The notes beneath the pieces are model-generated. The model worked only from the letters and a program-made list of their open reading frames with translations, was not told where the DNA came from and ran no database searches. Shown here one piece after another: positions 24,166 to 32,597 of a stretch of 64,000 nt of DNA. The translations under genes and the position numbers were made by a program. Each line of letters starts with the position of its first letter. The first letter of the stretch is position 1. The stretch comes from Calditrichia bacterium (GTDB lineage: Bacteria; Calditrichota; Calditrichia; RBG-13-44-9; J075), in the NCBI GenBank assembly GCA_028284905.1, contig JANQQU010000060.1, forward strand, positions 62,001-126,000. The letters run 5' to 3'.

Positions 24166-26682
24166 TTATTCTTTACCATTACCATCGACACGCTCGCGCA
24201 TTTTCGAAATATCTGCATCAACCTTCCCAAGTAAATCGCTGAACCGTTTGTTGGTATGAAGGGACTGCAACAGCGGGTCGATCCTGGCCCGATCCGTCAC
24301 CCGCCATCCATATTCGACAGCTTTCCTCAGCGCATCGTAGGCAGTATCCTCATCTTGCTGCACCGCTTTAATTGCAGCGATTTCGTAATATCGCCATGCA
24401 TCCTCACTGCCATTTGCTAAATGCTTGTTTACGATTGCCAGCCCTTGCCGGAGCAAGTTTTCAGCTTTACTGCTATTGCTATTAAGTAGCTCAATGTACC
24501 CCAGGAAAGCGAAGGATGAACTTGTAGATGCCGCAAAATGTCCAGCAGCCGAGATGGATATGTCTTGAGCGATATGTTTTTCAAAATACTGCCTTGCCTG
24601 TGCGGCATTCCCCATCAATAATTCTGCAAAGCCCGCCGTCCAGATGGCATCCATATGATTTTCGTCCACTTCAAGAATAGCAAGCGCCTTATCTAATCCA
24701 GCATTAAAGCGCCTTCGCAAGAGGTCCAGATTGGCGAAAAAAATCTGGCCTTCGTAAAAATCCGGCTGCATTTCTTCTGCCCGTCTATACCATTCTTCTG
24801 CCTGATTATATTTTTTCAGGAGTACATTAACATCTCCCATATCAGACGACGCCATGGCAAATGTAGGATTGATTCTCCAGGCCTGCTTCAAAAAAGCATG
24901 GGCCTTATCCAATTTGCCTAATCGAAGATATGTATATCCTGTATTCGGCATGGAATAGGTGGGGTTATATTGCAATGCTTTCAGATGCGCATCAAGCGCC
25001 CCCCGAAACTTCCGCCGGGCTTCAAGTTGCAAGCCCCGAGCTTTATAGGCCTCGGCAGATTCCGGATCAAGCTTCAGTGCTTTTTTCACCTGGGCTTCGG
25101 ATGAATCCAACCACGCATCACCGAAGCCGAATCGGTAAACCCGTTGATTGTAAGCGTCGGCCAGTCCGGCATAAGCTAGAGTATAATCAGGATCCAGATC
25201 TATCGCTTTTCGAAACAAGACGATTGCCTGCTCGTTTGCAGCGGTTTCATATTGACGGTAATATTCCCGCCCTTTCAAATAGTAATCATAGGCGTTCAGA
25301 TTATCCGTCGAAGTGTGGATTAACCTTTTTTCCTCTACCGGACTTAATTCGGTTTTAAGTGCCGCAGCAATCTGCCGTGAAACATCGGTTTGTATTTCAA
25401 AGATATCGTTAAGTTCACGGTCATATGTTTTTGCCCAAAGATGCTCATCGGTGTTTGCATCAATTAATTGTGCGACAATACGTACTTTATTCTTGTCCCT
25501 CCGGACGCTCCCTTCGAGAATTGTTGCAACATTCAGTTCCTTCCCGATCTGGCGAATGCTTTTTCTGGTATTCCGGTATCTCATGCTTGAAGTGCGGGAG
25601 ATGACCCGTAAGTCACTGATTTGTGAGAGGTGGGTTAGAATGTCTTCAGTAACGCCGTCACTAAAATAAAGATTTTCTTTATTTTCACTCAGATTATCAA
25701 ATGGTAATACAGCAATAGATTTTCGATCGGAAGGGACGGCATGTGGCGAAAAAAGCTCTGTCCCCAGAAACACAGCTGCAGCAAGAACAACGACGCCTAT
25801 GCCCCAAACAGCTTTCCTTATGAGCTTATTTTCAGCCAACTGCCGCTTCGGCATCCCCTGCCGGGCAGAAGAAGTTTCGGATTCTTTTACATTTAATTCT
25901 CGAAGAATCTCTGAGAAGCTTTCCTGGCGTTGGCCTGGGTCTTTTTGCAGTGCACTGTTTATTATATTCTTCAACGCTGCAGGCAGTTCTTTGCTTTCCA
26001 ATGGTTGTGGCGCTTCATTAAGAAGCGCATAGATTACGGCCTGCTCATAATCGCCGGGAAAGGGGAGATTCCTGCTGCACATTTCGTACAAAACTACCCC
26101 AAAGCCCCAAATATCCGCTTTATGATCAACTGTTTTCCCACGAGCCTGCTCCGGGGACATATATGCGACTGTTCCCATTATCGCACCGGCATTCGTGGTC
26201 TTTGTTTCTCCTCGAATTTTTGCCAGGCCAAAATCCATAATCTTGACCTGGCCATCTTCGGTGATCATAATGTTGCTACTTTTAATATCCCGATGTATAA
26301 CGCCTTTCTTATGAGCAGCATCAAGGCCAGCGGCAATCTGCCGGGCATAATTAAAGACTTGCTCGACGGTCAACGGCTGGTTGCCCAGGATGTGTTCTTT
26401 TAACTCCTGTCCTCGAATAAATTCCATTACGATAAACAACTGATCATCGTGGGATTCTATATTGTAAATGGTTGCAATATTGGGATGGTTTAGTGCGGCA
26501 GCAGCTTGTGCTTCAAGCTTAAAACGGTTGCGTTTTTCATCATTGGCAGCAACATGATCGGGAAGAAACTTGATTGCGACCTCGCGCTTCAGATTGGTAT
26601 CCAGCGCTTTATATACCACTCCCATACCACCGGCGCCGAGTTTTTCGACAATTCTGTAATGAGAAATGGTTTTACCAATCAT
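24166..26682 (-). CDS. Membrane Ser/Thr protein kinase with TolB-like domain and TPR repeats
   Basis: About 838 residues from the ATG at 26682, where the family-typical M-I-G-K-T-I-S-H-Y begins; the frame is open to an ATG at 26751. The kinase domain (about 8-265) has a P-loop G-A-G-G-M-G, Lys38, H-R-D-I-K-S-S-N (130-137) and D-F-G (150-152), all active-looking. A single membrane helix follows (about 290-310). Next comes a TolB/FlgO-like periplasmic domain beginning S-I-A-V-L-P-F-D-N-L-S (about 322-452), and then tandem TPR motifs to the end. This architecture is frequent in FCB-type and Acidobacteria-like genomes and suggests a sensor linking an envelope signal to phosphorylation, though targets are unknown. 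No kinase substrate or phosphatase is next to it. Confidence 0.9.
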   Translation of the reverse strand: MIGKTISHYRIVEKLGAGGMGVVYKALDTNLKREVAIKFLPDHVAANDEKRNRFKLEAQAAAALNHPNIATIYNIESHDDQLFIVMEFIRGQELKEHILGNQPLTVEQVFNYARQIAAGLDAAHKKGVIHRDIKSSNIMITEDGQVKIMDFGLAKIRGETKTTNAGAIMGTVAYMSPEQARGKTVDHKADIWGFGVVLYEMCSRNLPFPGDYEQAVIYALLNEAPQPLESKELPAALKNIINSALQKDPGQRQESFSEILRELNVKESETSSARQGMPKRQLAENKLIRKAVWGIGVVVLAAAVFLGTELFSPHAVPSDRKSIAVLPFDNLSENKENLYFSDGVTEDILTHLSQISDLRVISRTSSMRYRNTRKSIRQIGKELNVATILEGSVRRDKNKVRIVAQLIDANTDEHLWAKTYDRELNDIFEIQTDVSRQIAAALKTELSPVEEKRLIHTSTDNLNAYDYYLKGREYYRQYETAANEQAIVLFRKAIDLDPDYTLAYAGLADAYNQRVYRFGFGDAWLDSSEAQVKKALKLDPESAEAYKARGLQLEARRKFRGALDAHLKALQYNPTYSMPNTGYTYLRLGKLDKAHAFLKQAWRINPTFAMASSDMGDVNVLLKKYNQAEEWYRRAEEMQPDFYEGQIFFANLDLLRRRFNAGLDKALAILEVDENHMDAIWTAGFAELLMGNAAQARQYFEKHIAQDISISAAGHFAASTSSSFAFLGYIELLNSNSSKAENLLRQGLAIVNKHLANGSEDAWRYYEIAAIKAVQQDEDTAYDALRKAVEYGWRVTDRARIDPLLQSLHTNKRFSDLLGKVDADISKMRERVDGNGKE

Positions 26683-26905
26683 TTTCTGCTCAATTAGATT
26701 ATTTTGAGATACACTTTGATTGAAGGAAGCCAAATCAGCAAAACGCGTCATGAACTCATGAGTACGTACAGTTTTCCAACCCTAAAATATCAACATTCGC
26801 AATATAAGCAGGATTCCCGGCAACATTGAAGAAAAAACACAATCCTTTCACATATATCCGCTTATCCATTTTTCCCATGCGATGAGGTATCAACGACAAA
26901 CAGTT

Positions 26906-27871
26906 CTAAAAAGGCAATAGCCCCCTGTTTTTTGCATAAAACAAAAAAACTTCCCGACTGGATTTTTTAGGCTGATAGCCAAACTCGTTTTTCAGTCGAT
27001 CATTGGCCAGCACCGGACGGTACCGTAAAAAATCGATTTGCTCCGGACCGTAAGTAGATAGCTGCAATTTTTTCAGAACAGCAAAGGTGTTTTCTACCAG
27101 TTTTGGTGGTAGCGTTAAAATGCGTTTATTCAGCAGCTTTGCGATTTCGAAGATGGTCAGCGCGCCATCTCCGGCCACATTGTAGATACCATCTTTTCCC
27201 ATGAGCGCAGCCCGGATAACACAACCGGCGACATCTTCGTCCCAGATAAATACAAACGGGCTATCGCTGCCTTTCAGCGCCAGCATCAGATCTCGCTCAA
27301 ATAATGCTGTAATTTGATTGTTGACATTTTCCCCCAGAATAGTACCAATCCGAAAAATGGTCTGCTTTAAATCGGGGTGTTCTTCCCGGTATTTGGCAAG
27401 CATTTCCTCGATCAGCCGTTTGTGATAGCTATACGCAAAGGCTTCATTGCCACGAATCGCCACGTCTTCGGATATCCAGGCCGGATTGTCGGCATAGTAT
27501 CCATAAGCAGCGCCACTGGAAGATATAATGATCTGCCCTACCCCATTTTTCACCGCAGCCTGCAGCAGCTTTTCCGTTCCGCCAACTTCAACATCATACA
27601 AAAAATCCCGGGACATATTTTTCCCGGGATTGACAATTGCAGCCAGATGAATAATGGTGTTAATTTTATTCTTCGCGATAATTTCCGGGATATTCTCGCT
27701 ACGCACATCTGCGACGATATATTCAACGTGCTTACTGCGTTGTTCCGCTGGCGTTTCCCGGACATCCATCGCCCAGATGTTACATGGGGTGCCTGTCAGT
27801 TTTTCCTGCAGCAATTTCCCCAGCACCACTTTGCCTAAATATCCGGCAGCGCCGGTAATCAGAATATTCAT
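26906..27871 (-). CDS. NAD-dependent epimerase/dehydratase-family protein
   Basis: 321 residues, extended SDR. G-A-A-G-Y-L-G (7-13) binds the dinucleotide, the catalytic Ser is in S-S-S-G-A-A-Y-G and Tyr/Lys in Y-S-Y-H-K-R. The family includes nucleotide-sugar epimerases and reductases as well as lipid-acting members. The V-F-I-W-D-E-D-V-A and Y-N-V-A-G-D-G segments fit a substrate-binding C-terminal domain. No sugar-nucleotide partner gene is nearby, so I do not name a substrate. Upstream, 39 bases separate it from the SBF-type transporter, so co-transcription is likely. Confidence 0.87.
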   Translation of the reverse strand: MNILITGAAGYLGKVVLGKLLQEKLTGTPCNIWAMDVRETPAEQRSKHVEYIVADVRSENIPEIIAKNKINTIIHLAAIVNPGKNMSRDFLYDVEVGGTEKLLQAAVKNGVGQIIISSSGAAYGYYADNPAWISEDVAIRGNEAFAYSYHKRLIEEMLAKYREEHPDLKQTIFRIGTILGENVNNQITALFERDLMLALKGSDSPFVFIWDEDVAGCVIRAALMGKDGIYNVAGDGALTIFEIAKLLNKRILTLPPKLVENTFAVLKKLQLSTYGPEQIDFLRYRPVLANDRLKNEFGYQPKKSSREVFLFYAKNRGLLPF

Positions 27872-27910
27872 TAGCGATGGCCATATTTCAAGTTCACGAT
27901 TTACGGTTAG

Positions 27911-28840
27911 CTATAATTCATCCGGCAAAACACCACCGGCCTCAACCGGTGCCCCTCTCCCCCAATACAATGCCAGGGACAAACCGCTAACGATGTGCCA
28001 GATGCCCCACCAGGCTGCAACAAGCATCATGCCGCCCAATCCTCCGAAAAAATTGAATATCAACATCAAACCTAGTCCGGAATTTTGAATACCAACCTCG
28101 ATAGCAACCGCTCGTTGATCTTTTTCCTCAAGCCCCAAGGCCCGGGCAGAAAAAAAGCCAAGCGCCAACGCCATCCCATTATGGATCAAAACAACAAAAA
28201 CCACCAGGTGAACATATTTCAGGAAATTGTCAAAATTAACTGCCCAGGCGCCCAACACAAAAAGTGTAAAGAAAGCAATTGAGGCATACTTCATCGGTTT
28301 CTTGGTTCGATTAGCGAAATCAGGGAAACGATGCGCTACCCACAAGCCCAGCGCCAGTGGCAGTCCTAACAGCAGGAAAACAGCGATGGCCATATCCCAG
28401 GGATTCAAAGAGATATTTGTAAGCATATTAGCCGCCGGCGGGTAAAAGCTGCTCCAGAAAGCGAAATTAAACGGCGTCATAAAAACGGCACATGCGGTGG
28501 AAATGGCAGACATGCTTACCGAAAGGGCAGTATTACCGCGTGCGACATAAGTAAAGAAATTTGACATATTTCCACCGGGGCAAGCGGCGACCATCATCAT
28601 ACCCAGCGCCATACTGGGATATGGTTCGAATAGGTAAATCAAGAGCAAGGTTAAAGCAGGCAAAAAGAAGAATTGGCTGAAAAGACCAATAAAGGCAGAG
28701 CGGGGAAAAGACATTATCGCCCGGAAATCCGACACCTTCAAATCCAGCGCAATCCCGAACATTATGATGCCCAAAATAATGTTCAGTAGAAAAAGGCTTT
28801 CCGGATTAAAATTTAGTTTTATTAAATCAATTTCTGCCAT
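27911..28840 (-). CDS. Bile acid:sodium symporter (SBF)-family transporter
   Basis: 309 residues with eight to ten hydrophobic segments. L-F-S-Q-F-F-F-L-P-A, A-C-P-G-G-N-M-S-N-F-F-T and the crossover-type E-V-G-I-Q-N-S-G-L-G are the family sodium/substrate-site signatures of BASS transporters. Bacterial members import organic anions such as pantoate, pyruvate or bile-acid-like molecules with sodium. It lies 17 bases downstream of the FMO gene, so the FMO, transporter and epimerase may be one unit. The cargo is not known. Confidence 0.9.
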   Translation of the reverse strand: MAEIDLIKLNFNPESLFLLNIILGIIMFGIALDLKVSDFRAIMSFPRSAFIGLFSQFFFLPALTLLLIYLFEPYPSMALGMMMVAACPGGNMSNFFTYVARGNTALSVSMSAISTACAVFMTPFNFAFWSSFYPPAANMLTNISLNPWDMAIAVFLLLGLPLALGLWVAHRFPDFANRTKKPMKYASIAFFTLFVLGAWAVNFDNFLKYVHLVVFVVLIHNGMALALGFFSARALGLEEKDQRAVAIEVGIQNSGLGLMLIFNFFGGLGGMMLVAAWWGIWHIVSGLSLALYWGRGAPVEAGGVLPDEL

Positions 28841-28857
28841 AAAGGTCCTGGAAGCAA

Positions 28858-30174
28858 TTATTCATGTGGCTGAAGAGATTTCGCAGCACTTTTGAACTTA
28901 GCCATATGCTGTCGTAACTTTTTTAAATAGGTATCTTTGTGAACGTAATAAGCCATACGGTCGATGTCCATATAGTTAAATCCGCCATCCATTTTAGTAC
29001 TGACATCCTTTTTCATCTTATTAAAATTTGCAGCTGCCGGCAATTGGTGATGCATAGCGCGGATATATTCGGCGACCAGTGCGGCTTGCTCATATCGTCC
29101 CTGCCAGCCAATACCGGCAGCTTCAACCAGTCCGAGGATAAAAATATTGTGATATTCCGGATGAAAACAATTTAAATAAAGCCGGGGAATACTGCCTTGC
29201 CAATTTAAATGCTCCCGCTCAATAAATGGGTAATGAAGTTTGTATCCGGTCGCCAGCACGATCAAATCGAATTCCTGCTGACTGCCATCGACAAAGTGGA
29301 CCGCTTGATCTTCCACGCTTTCAATGTCCGGTTTTACAGCGATATCTCCATGAGCGGCATAATGCAATACCAGGGAGTTGACAATCGGATGGGATTCATA
29401 AATTTTGTGGTCCGGTTTAGGGAAGCCATATTTCTCAGGATCACCGGTAAACAGTTTCAGCAATCGGCCATCAATTGCTTGTTTGATATTTGCCGGTAAA
29501 TTAAAAAGCCCGCCGATAGTATCCGCCGGGCGACCTAAAATAAACTTTGGCACAAAATGGTATCCGCGTCGCAGACTCATTGTAACGCTCTCTGCCCGGT
29601 GAACAGCATCAACGGCAATGTCGCACCCGCTATTGCCGGCACCGACGATCAGGACGCGTTTTCCGGCAAAGATGTCGGCTGACTTATATTTTGCAGAATG
29701 TAACATTTCGCCATTAAAATGGCCGGTTAAATTCGGCATATTCGGTTCAGATAGAATGCCATTAGCAATCAGCACACCACTGTAAAGCGCTGAATTTCCT
29801 TTGCTGTCTTTAATGCGCCACAGGCCATTTTCCGGCATAATTTTTTCGACGGCTGTCGAGAACTGGAAGTGCTCGTATAACCCGAATTCCTTTGCAAATC
29901 CGCGGAAATACGCCAGCAATGCCCGATGGCTCGGATATACGGCGACATCCTCCGGCATTGGATACTCCGTAAATTCCGTCATCTTTTTCGAAGAAATCAG
30001 ATGGGCGGATTCATAAACTGTGCTCTTCGGGTTTTCAATATCCCAAAGCCCGCCGACATCACTGTGGCTCTCAAAGCCGACAAATGGAATGTTCAGGCGT
30101 TGAAGGTTGCGAGCACCAGCCAAACCGGATGGGCCGGCCCCGATAATTGCATACGGCTTTTCATAAGTTGTCAT
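28858..30174 (-). CDS. Flavin-containing monooxygenase-type oxidoreductase
   Basis: 438 residues. FAD motif G-A-G-P-S-G-L-A-G-A is near residue 12 and the NADPH motif G-A-G-N-S-G-C-D-I-A near 178. A family-type H-S-A-K-Y segment sits before the NADPH motif, and A-T-G-Y-K-L occurs late. FMO/Baeyer-Villiger-like enzymes oxygenate nucleophilic S, N or carbonyl groups. The ATG overlaps the stop of the upstream 2H-phosphoesterase-like gene (ATGA), so the two are translated together. It is followed by the SBF transporter gene. The exact branch (FMO or BVMO) cannot be told from the visible motifs. Confidence 0.88.
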   Translation of the reverse strand: MTTYEKPYAIIGAGPSGLAGARNLQRLNIPFVGFESHSDVGGLWDIENPKSTVYESAHLISSKKMTEFTEYPMPEDVAVYPSHRALLAYFRGFAKEFGLYEHFQFSTAVEKIMPENGLWRIKDSKGNSALYSGVLIANGILSEPNMPNLTGHFNGEMLHSAKYKSADIFAGKRVLIVGAGNSGCDIAVDAVHRAESVTMSLRRGYHFVPKFILGRPADTIGGLFNLPANIKQAIDGRLLKLFTGDPEKYGFPKPDHKIYESHPIVNSLVLHYAAHGDIAVKPDIESVEDQAVHFVDGSQQEFDLIVLATGYKLHYPFIEREHLNWQGSIPRLYLNCFHPEYHNIFILGLVEAAGIGWQGRYEQAALVAEYIRAMHHQLPAAANFNKMKKDVSTKMDGGFNYMDIDRMAYYVHKDTYLKKLRQHMAKFKSAAKSLQPHE

Positions 30175-30905
30175 ATCTTTTTCCAGGTCATCGTAAAAGG
30201 ATCGCGGACAAATTCCCGGTAAATTTCCCAGGGCTGATCATCTGCCCACTGAACTACCAGGCTTATAGTATGAACAGGAATGTGAGTAAAAGCGGCAAAT
30301 CGTTTTGTCAATCGTTTCTTCAACCGGCGGTGATGTTCACCCTTATAGGGATTAAGCAACGTAAAATGGGGAGAATAACTATCAAAGACAGTTGGGCTGT
30401 AGACATTTTTAATCCGGGATGCCCGATGCGGAGAATAATCTTCAGGAAATTTTTTATACTCATCATAATACCCGGAGCCTTCGCCTAACGGATTTATCCG
30501 GGAAGTCACCAACGTATGCAATATTTTCAAAGCTTCACTGGCATGATACCGCAATACAACAACAGATCTTTCATAGCGCCAATAGGTAAGGAATTTTTCC
30601 TCGCGCCAACTAAGTGATAATGGATTGCGCGGGCTGATCCAACCTAGAATTTTCGAGAGTTCTTTTTCAACTTTTCCCAATACGGACTTGTTTTTAAATC
30701 GAACCGCATCTCCGATAGTCATATGAAATCCGTAAGGCCGGGCAATGTCAGTCCAATGGACATCGAACTCATCAAAGTCATACTTTAACGTCTTCGGAAT
30801 CGTCAGCTCAGATTTGGCACGGATATCGTACCCTAAAACAGCTGAACCAATTTTATAAAAATCATCGGTAGCAGGTGGAATGTGAAAAACAGCGAAGTTC
30901 GGCAT
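30171..30905 (-). CDS. 2H phosphoesterase-like protein (DUF1045/LigT-like fold)
   Basis: 244 residues from the ATG at 30905, which has an AGGGAG ribosome site; an open extension to 31073 runs into the terminator region and is rejected. Two H-x-T motifs, H-M-T (61-63) and H-F-T (180-182), separated by about 120 residues, define a 2H phosphoesterase fold as in LigT, CPDase and DUF1045 proteins. These hydrolyse or ligate cyclic phosphodiester or 2',3'-cyclic nucleotides. The four-base overlap with the FMO gene suggests joint function, although no known pathway joins these families. Specificity is unknown. Confidence 0.7.
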   Translation of the reverse strand: MPNFAVFHIPPATDDFYKIGSAVLGYDIRAKSELTIPKTLKYDFDEFDVHWTDIARPYGFHMTIGDAVRFKNKSVLGKVEKELSKILGWISPRNPLSLSWREEKFLTYWRYERSVVVLRYHASEALKILHTLVTSRINPLGEGSGYYDEYKKFPEDYSPHRASRIKNVYSPTVFDSYSPHFTLLNPYKGEHHRRLKKRLTKRFAAFTHIPVHTISLVVQWADDQPWEIYREFVRDPFTMTWKKI

Positions 30906-31054
30906 AATCTCCCTGAAGTAATGAATCGATGCGTCGTTTGGCAACGCGATTAAGTTGGCAACAATTAATAGCTTAGAAAATACTGAAAAAGAAGAAAAGT
31001 TACCAGAGGGAGATCGTTTTTTTGAATATTTTTCAGGGAGGCGTTGTAAAGGAT

Positions 31055-31090
31055 AAAGAAAGGCAGCAATCATGCTTCACGATTGCTGCC
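31055..31090 (-). terminator. Intrinsic terminator downstream of the DUF2911 gene
   Basis: Perfect ten-base-pair inverted repeat GGCAGCAATC / GATTGCTGCC (31062-31090) with a nine-base loop. Read on the minus strand the stem is followed by TTTCTTT, and it starts 12 bases after the gene's stop. Confidence 0.82.
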
Positions 31091-31101
31091 CTGAAGATTA
31101 T

Positions 31102-32250
31102 TTAACTGGACTGCAAACGGGCGAGAATCCCCTGAATTCTGCTCTTCTGAGCTTCAGGTGCTTTCTGTAAGGCAGTTTTGTAATTTTTGATAGCATCGCG
31201 AGTATTTCCGGCGCGATCATATCCTTCCCCAAGACTATCCCAGACATTCCAGGAATCGGGGTGGCGTTTCACATTAAGTTTGAAAATGCGCACAGCCTCT
31301 TCCACATTATTCTGGCCAAGCAATTGATACCCATAATTGTTCAGTTCATTTTCGCTACCAACATCTACCGCTTTTTTCATTGCTTTTTCAGATTCTTTTT
31401 TATTCCCCATGCCATCCAAAAGGCGGGACTTCGCTTGCAGAGTCGCAAAGTTGTCCCCCATACCAACAGCCTCATTAATTGTCGCTAATGCGGCATCATT
31501 TTGCCCATCGGCGAATTGTAAACGCGCTTTAACGGCGAGATTGTTCTGATTCCTGTTCCGGTTAATTGATTGCTCAATCAGAGACAAGCCTTCCTTGATA
31601 TGCGTGTTGTTGTTCAGACAATACGTTGCTGCTTGCCTCCAGCCCAACTCATTGAATCCTGGCAGGCTCATTAACTCATCCCGCATGTGGGACAACACAA
31701 TGCCATGGCCATCCATTTCAATGGAGAAAGGCACTTTTACTTTTTCCCAATGCATATAAGCGATAACAGAAGTTCCGGTCACATCTTCAAAATCATATCC
31801 CAGCCATTCACGATGCTCAGCAGAGACTGGTGAAACATCAACGCGCAGCGCGTCTTCAGCTTCCCGGTAATTAAAACTTCCCCAGGCGGTATGGTCCTTG
31901 TTGAAAATTATCGTCCAACGGGATTCGCCAGGAATCATGTGCACGCCATAAGTACCTGCCGGTAAAGCTTTGCCTTCGATAACTACATCATAGTCGAATG
32001 TAATAGTTGTATTCTCATTCGCACCGGCTCTCCAGATACTGCTATAAGGAACGATGCCATTCCAAACCTGGCGATTGCGTACTGATGGTGCATGATAATT
32101 GATAGTAATATCATTGAACCCAATTCGAATAGCCGTTTCGCGTTCGGGGCTCACCCGTGGAAACGACACCGGCCTTTGTGCCAAAAGATCCAACGATAGA
32201 CTACCGACCAAAACTAGTGCTGTCAATAACAGTACAGAATAACGCTTCAT
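31102..32250 (-). CDS. Exported DUF2911 protein with C-terminal TPR repeats
   Basis: 382 residues with a signal peptide (A-Q at about 25). The N-terminal half holds DUF2911 signatures: A-P-S-V-R-N-R-Q-V-W-N-G, V-P-Y-S-S-I-W-R-A-G-A-N-E and L-P-A-G-T-Y-G-V-H. Together these form a beta-sandwich often described as acting in the envelope. The C-terminal half has at least three TPR-like repeats (I-N-R-N-R-N, S-W-N-V-W-D-S-L-G-E-G-Y-D-R-A-G-N, K-A-P-E). DUF2911 proteins are common in FCB-group bacteria and have no settled function. A strong terminator follows. The 5' leader contains an unusual hairpin at 32401-32459. Confidence 0.88.
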   Translation of the reverse strand: MKRYSVLLLTALVLVGSLSLDLLAQRPVSFPRVSPERETAIRIGFNDITINYHAPSVRNRQVWNGIVPYSSIWRAGANENTTITFDYDVVIEGKALPAGTYGVHMIPGESRWTIIFNKDHTAWGSFNYREAEDALRVDVSPVSAEHREWLGYDFEDVTGTSVIAYMHWEKVKVPFSIEMDGHGIVLSHMRDELMSLPGFNELGWRQAATYCLNNNTHIKEGLSLIEQSINRNRNQNNLAVKARLQFADGQNDAALATINEAVGMGDNFATLQAKSRLLDGMGNKKESEKAMKKAVDVGSENELNNYGYQLLGQNNVEEAVRIFKLNVKRHPDSWNVWDSLGEGYDRAGNTRDAIKNYKTALQKAPEAQKSRIQGILARLQSS

Positions 32251-32400
32251 ATGCTTCTCCTTTATTTAGTGATCAAGAAAGGATATAGCCACTTCCCACG
32301 GCTACACCCGATGAATGTAAACAAGCAATCTCCAAGATACTTTTATCGCGAATCGATTCAATCCCCCAAAAGAGTGTTTTGTAAATCCGAAAAGAATATC

Positions 32401-32459
32401 CCGTTGCTGCTCGTCATAATTGACATCATCAATTATACTACGAGCGCTAGTAGCAACGG
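32401..32459. repeat. Imperfect long inverted repeat (hairpin-forming)
   Basis: Arms CCGTTGCT (32401-32408) and AGCAACGG (32452-32459), TCGT (32411-32414) and ACGA (32440-32443), and ATAATTGA (32416-32423) and TCAATTAT (32429-32436) nest in register. They form a stem of about 20 pairs with small bulges and a five-base loop. It lies 151-209 bases upstream of the DUF2911 start. It has no T-run, so it is not a simple terminator; it may be a leader RNA structure, protein site or palindromic repeat copy. Confidence 0.7.
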
Positions 32460-32546
32460 GGTCTGGCAATGCAAGTTGCGCAGGTGGGATGAATTGCAAA
32501 AACAGGGATAAAAAGTGAGATTTAGGAGAAGCTCAGAGTATCTAAA

Positions 32547-32579
32547 TAAAAAAGGCGCTCGATCGGAGCGCCTTTTTTA
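32547..32579. terminator. Intrinsic terminator of the metallopeptidase gene (bidirectional type)
   Basis: AAAAAAGGCGCTC and GAGCGCCTTTTTT form a GC-rich stem with a short loop, giving a U-tract on either strand. It lies 19 bases after the metallopeptidase stop. Confidence 0.88.
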
Positions 32580-32597
32580 TATTACTAAAGTTAGAAA

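Larger units (their letters stand above)
32251..32597. other. Intergenic stretch of 347 bases with a long hairpin and a terminator
   Basis: No convincing gene is seen. The left part is the promoter/leader region of the minus-strand DUF2911 gene and contains the inverted repeat at 32401-32459. The right end holds the terminator of the metallopeptidase gene (32547-32579). No promoter motif could be assigned with confidence. Confidence 0.6.

Noticed and set aside
30906-31073. Extension of the 2H phosphoesterase gene
   Set aside because: It runs through a strong terminator hairpin and a better ATG with a ribosome site lies at 30905.
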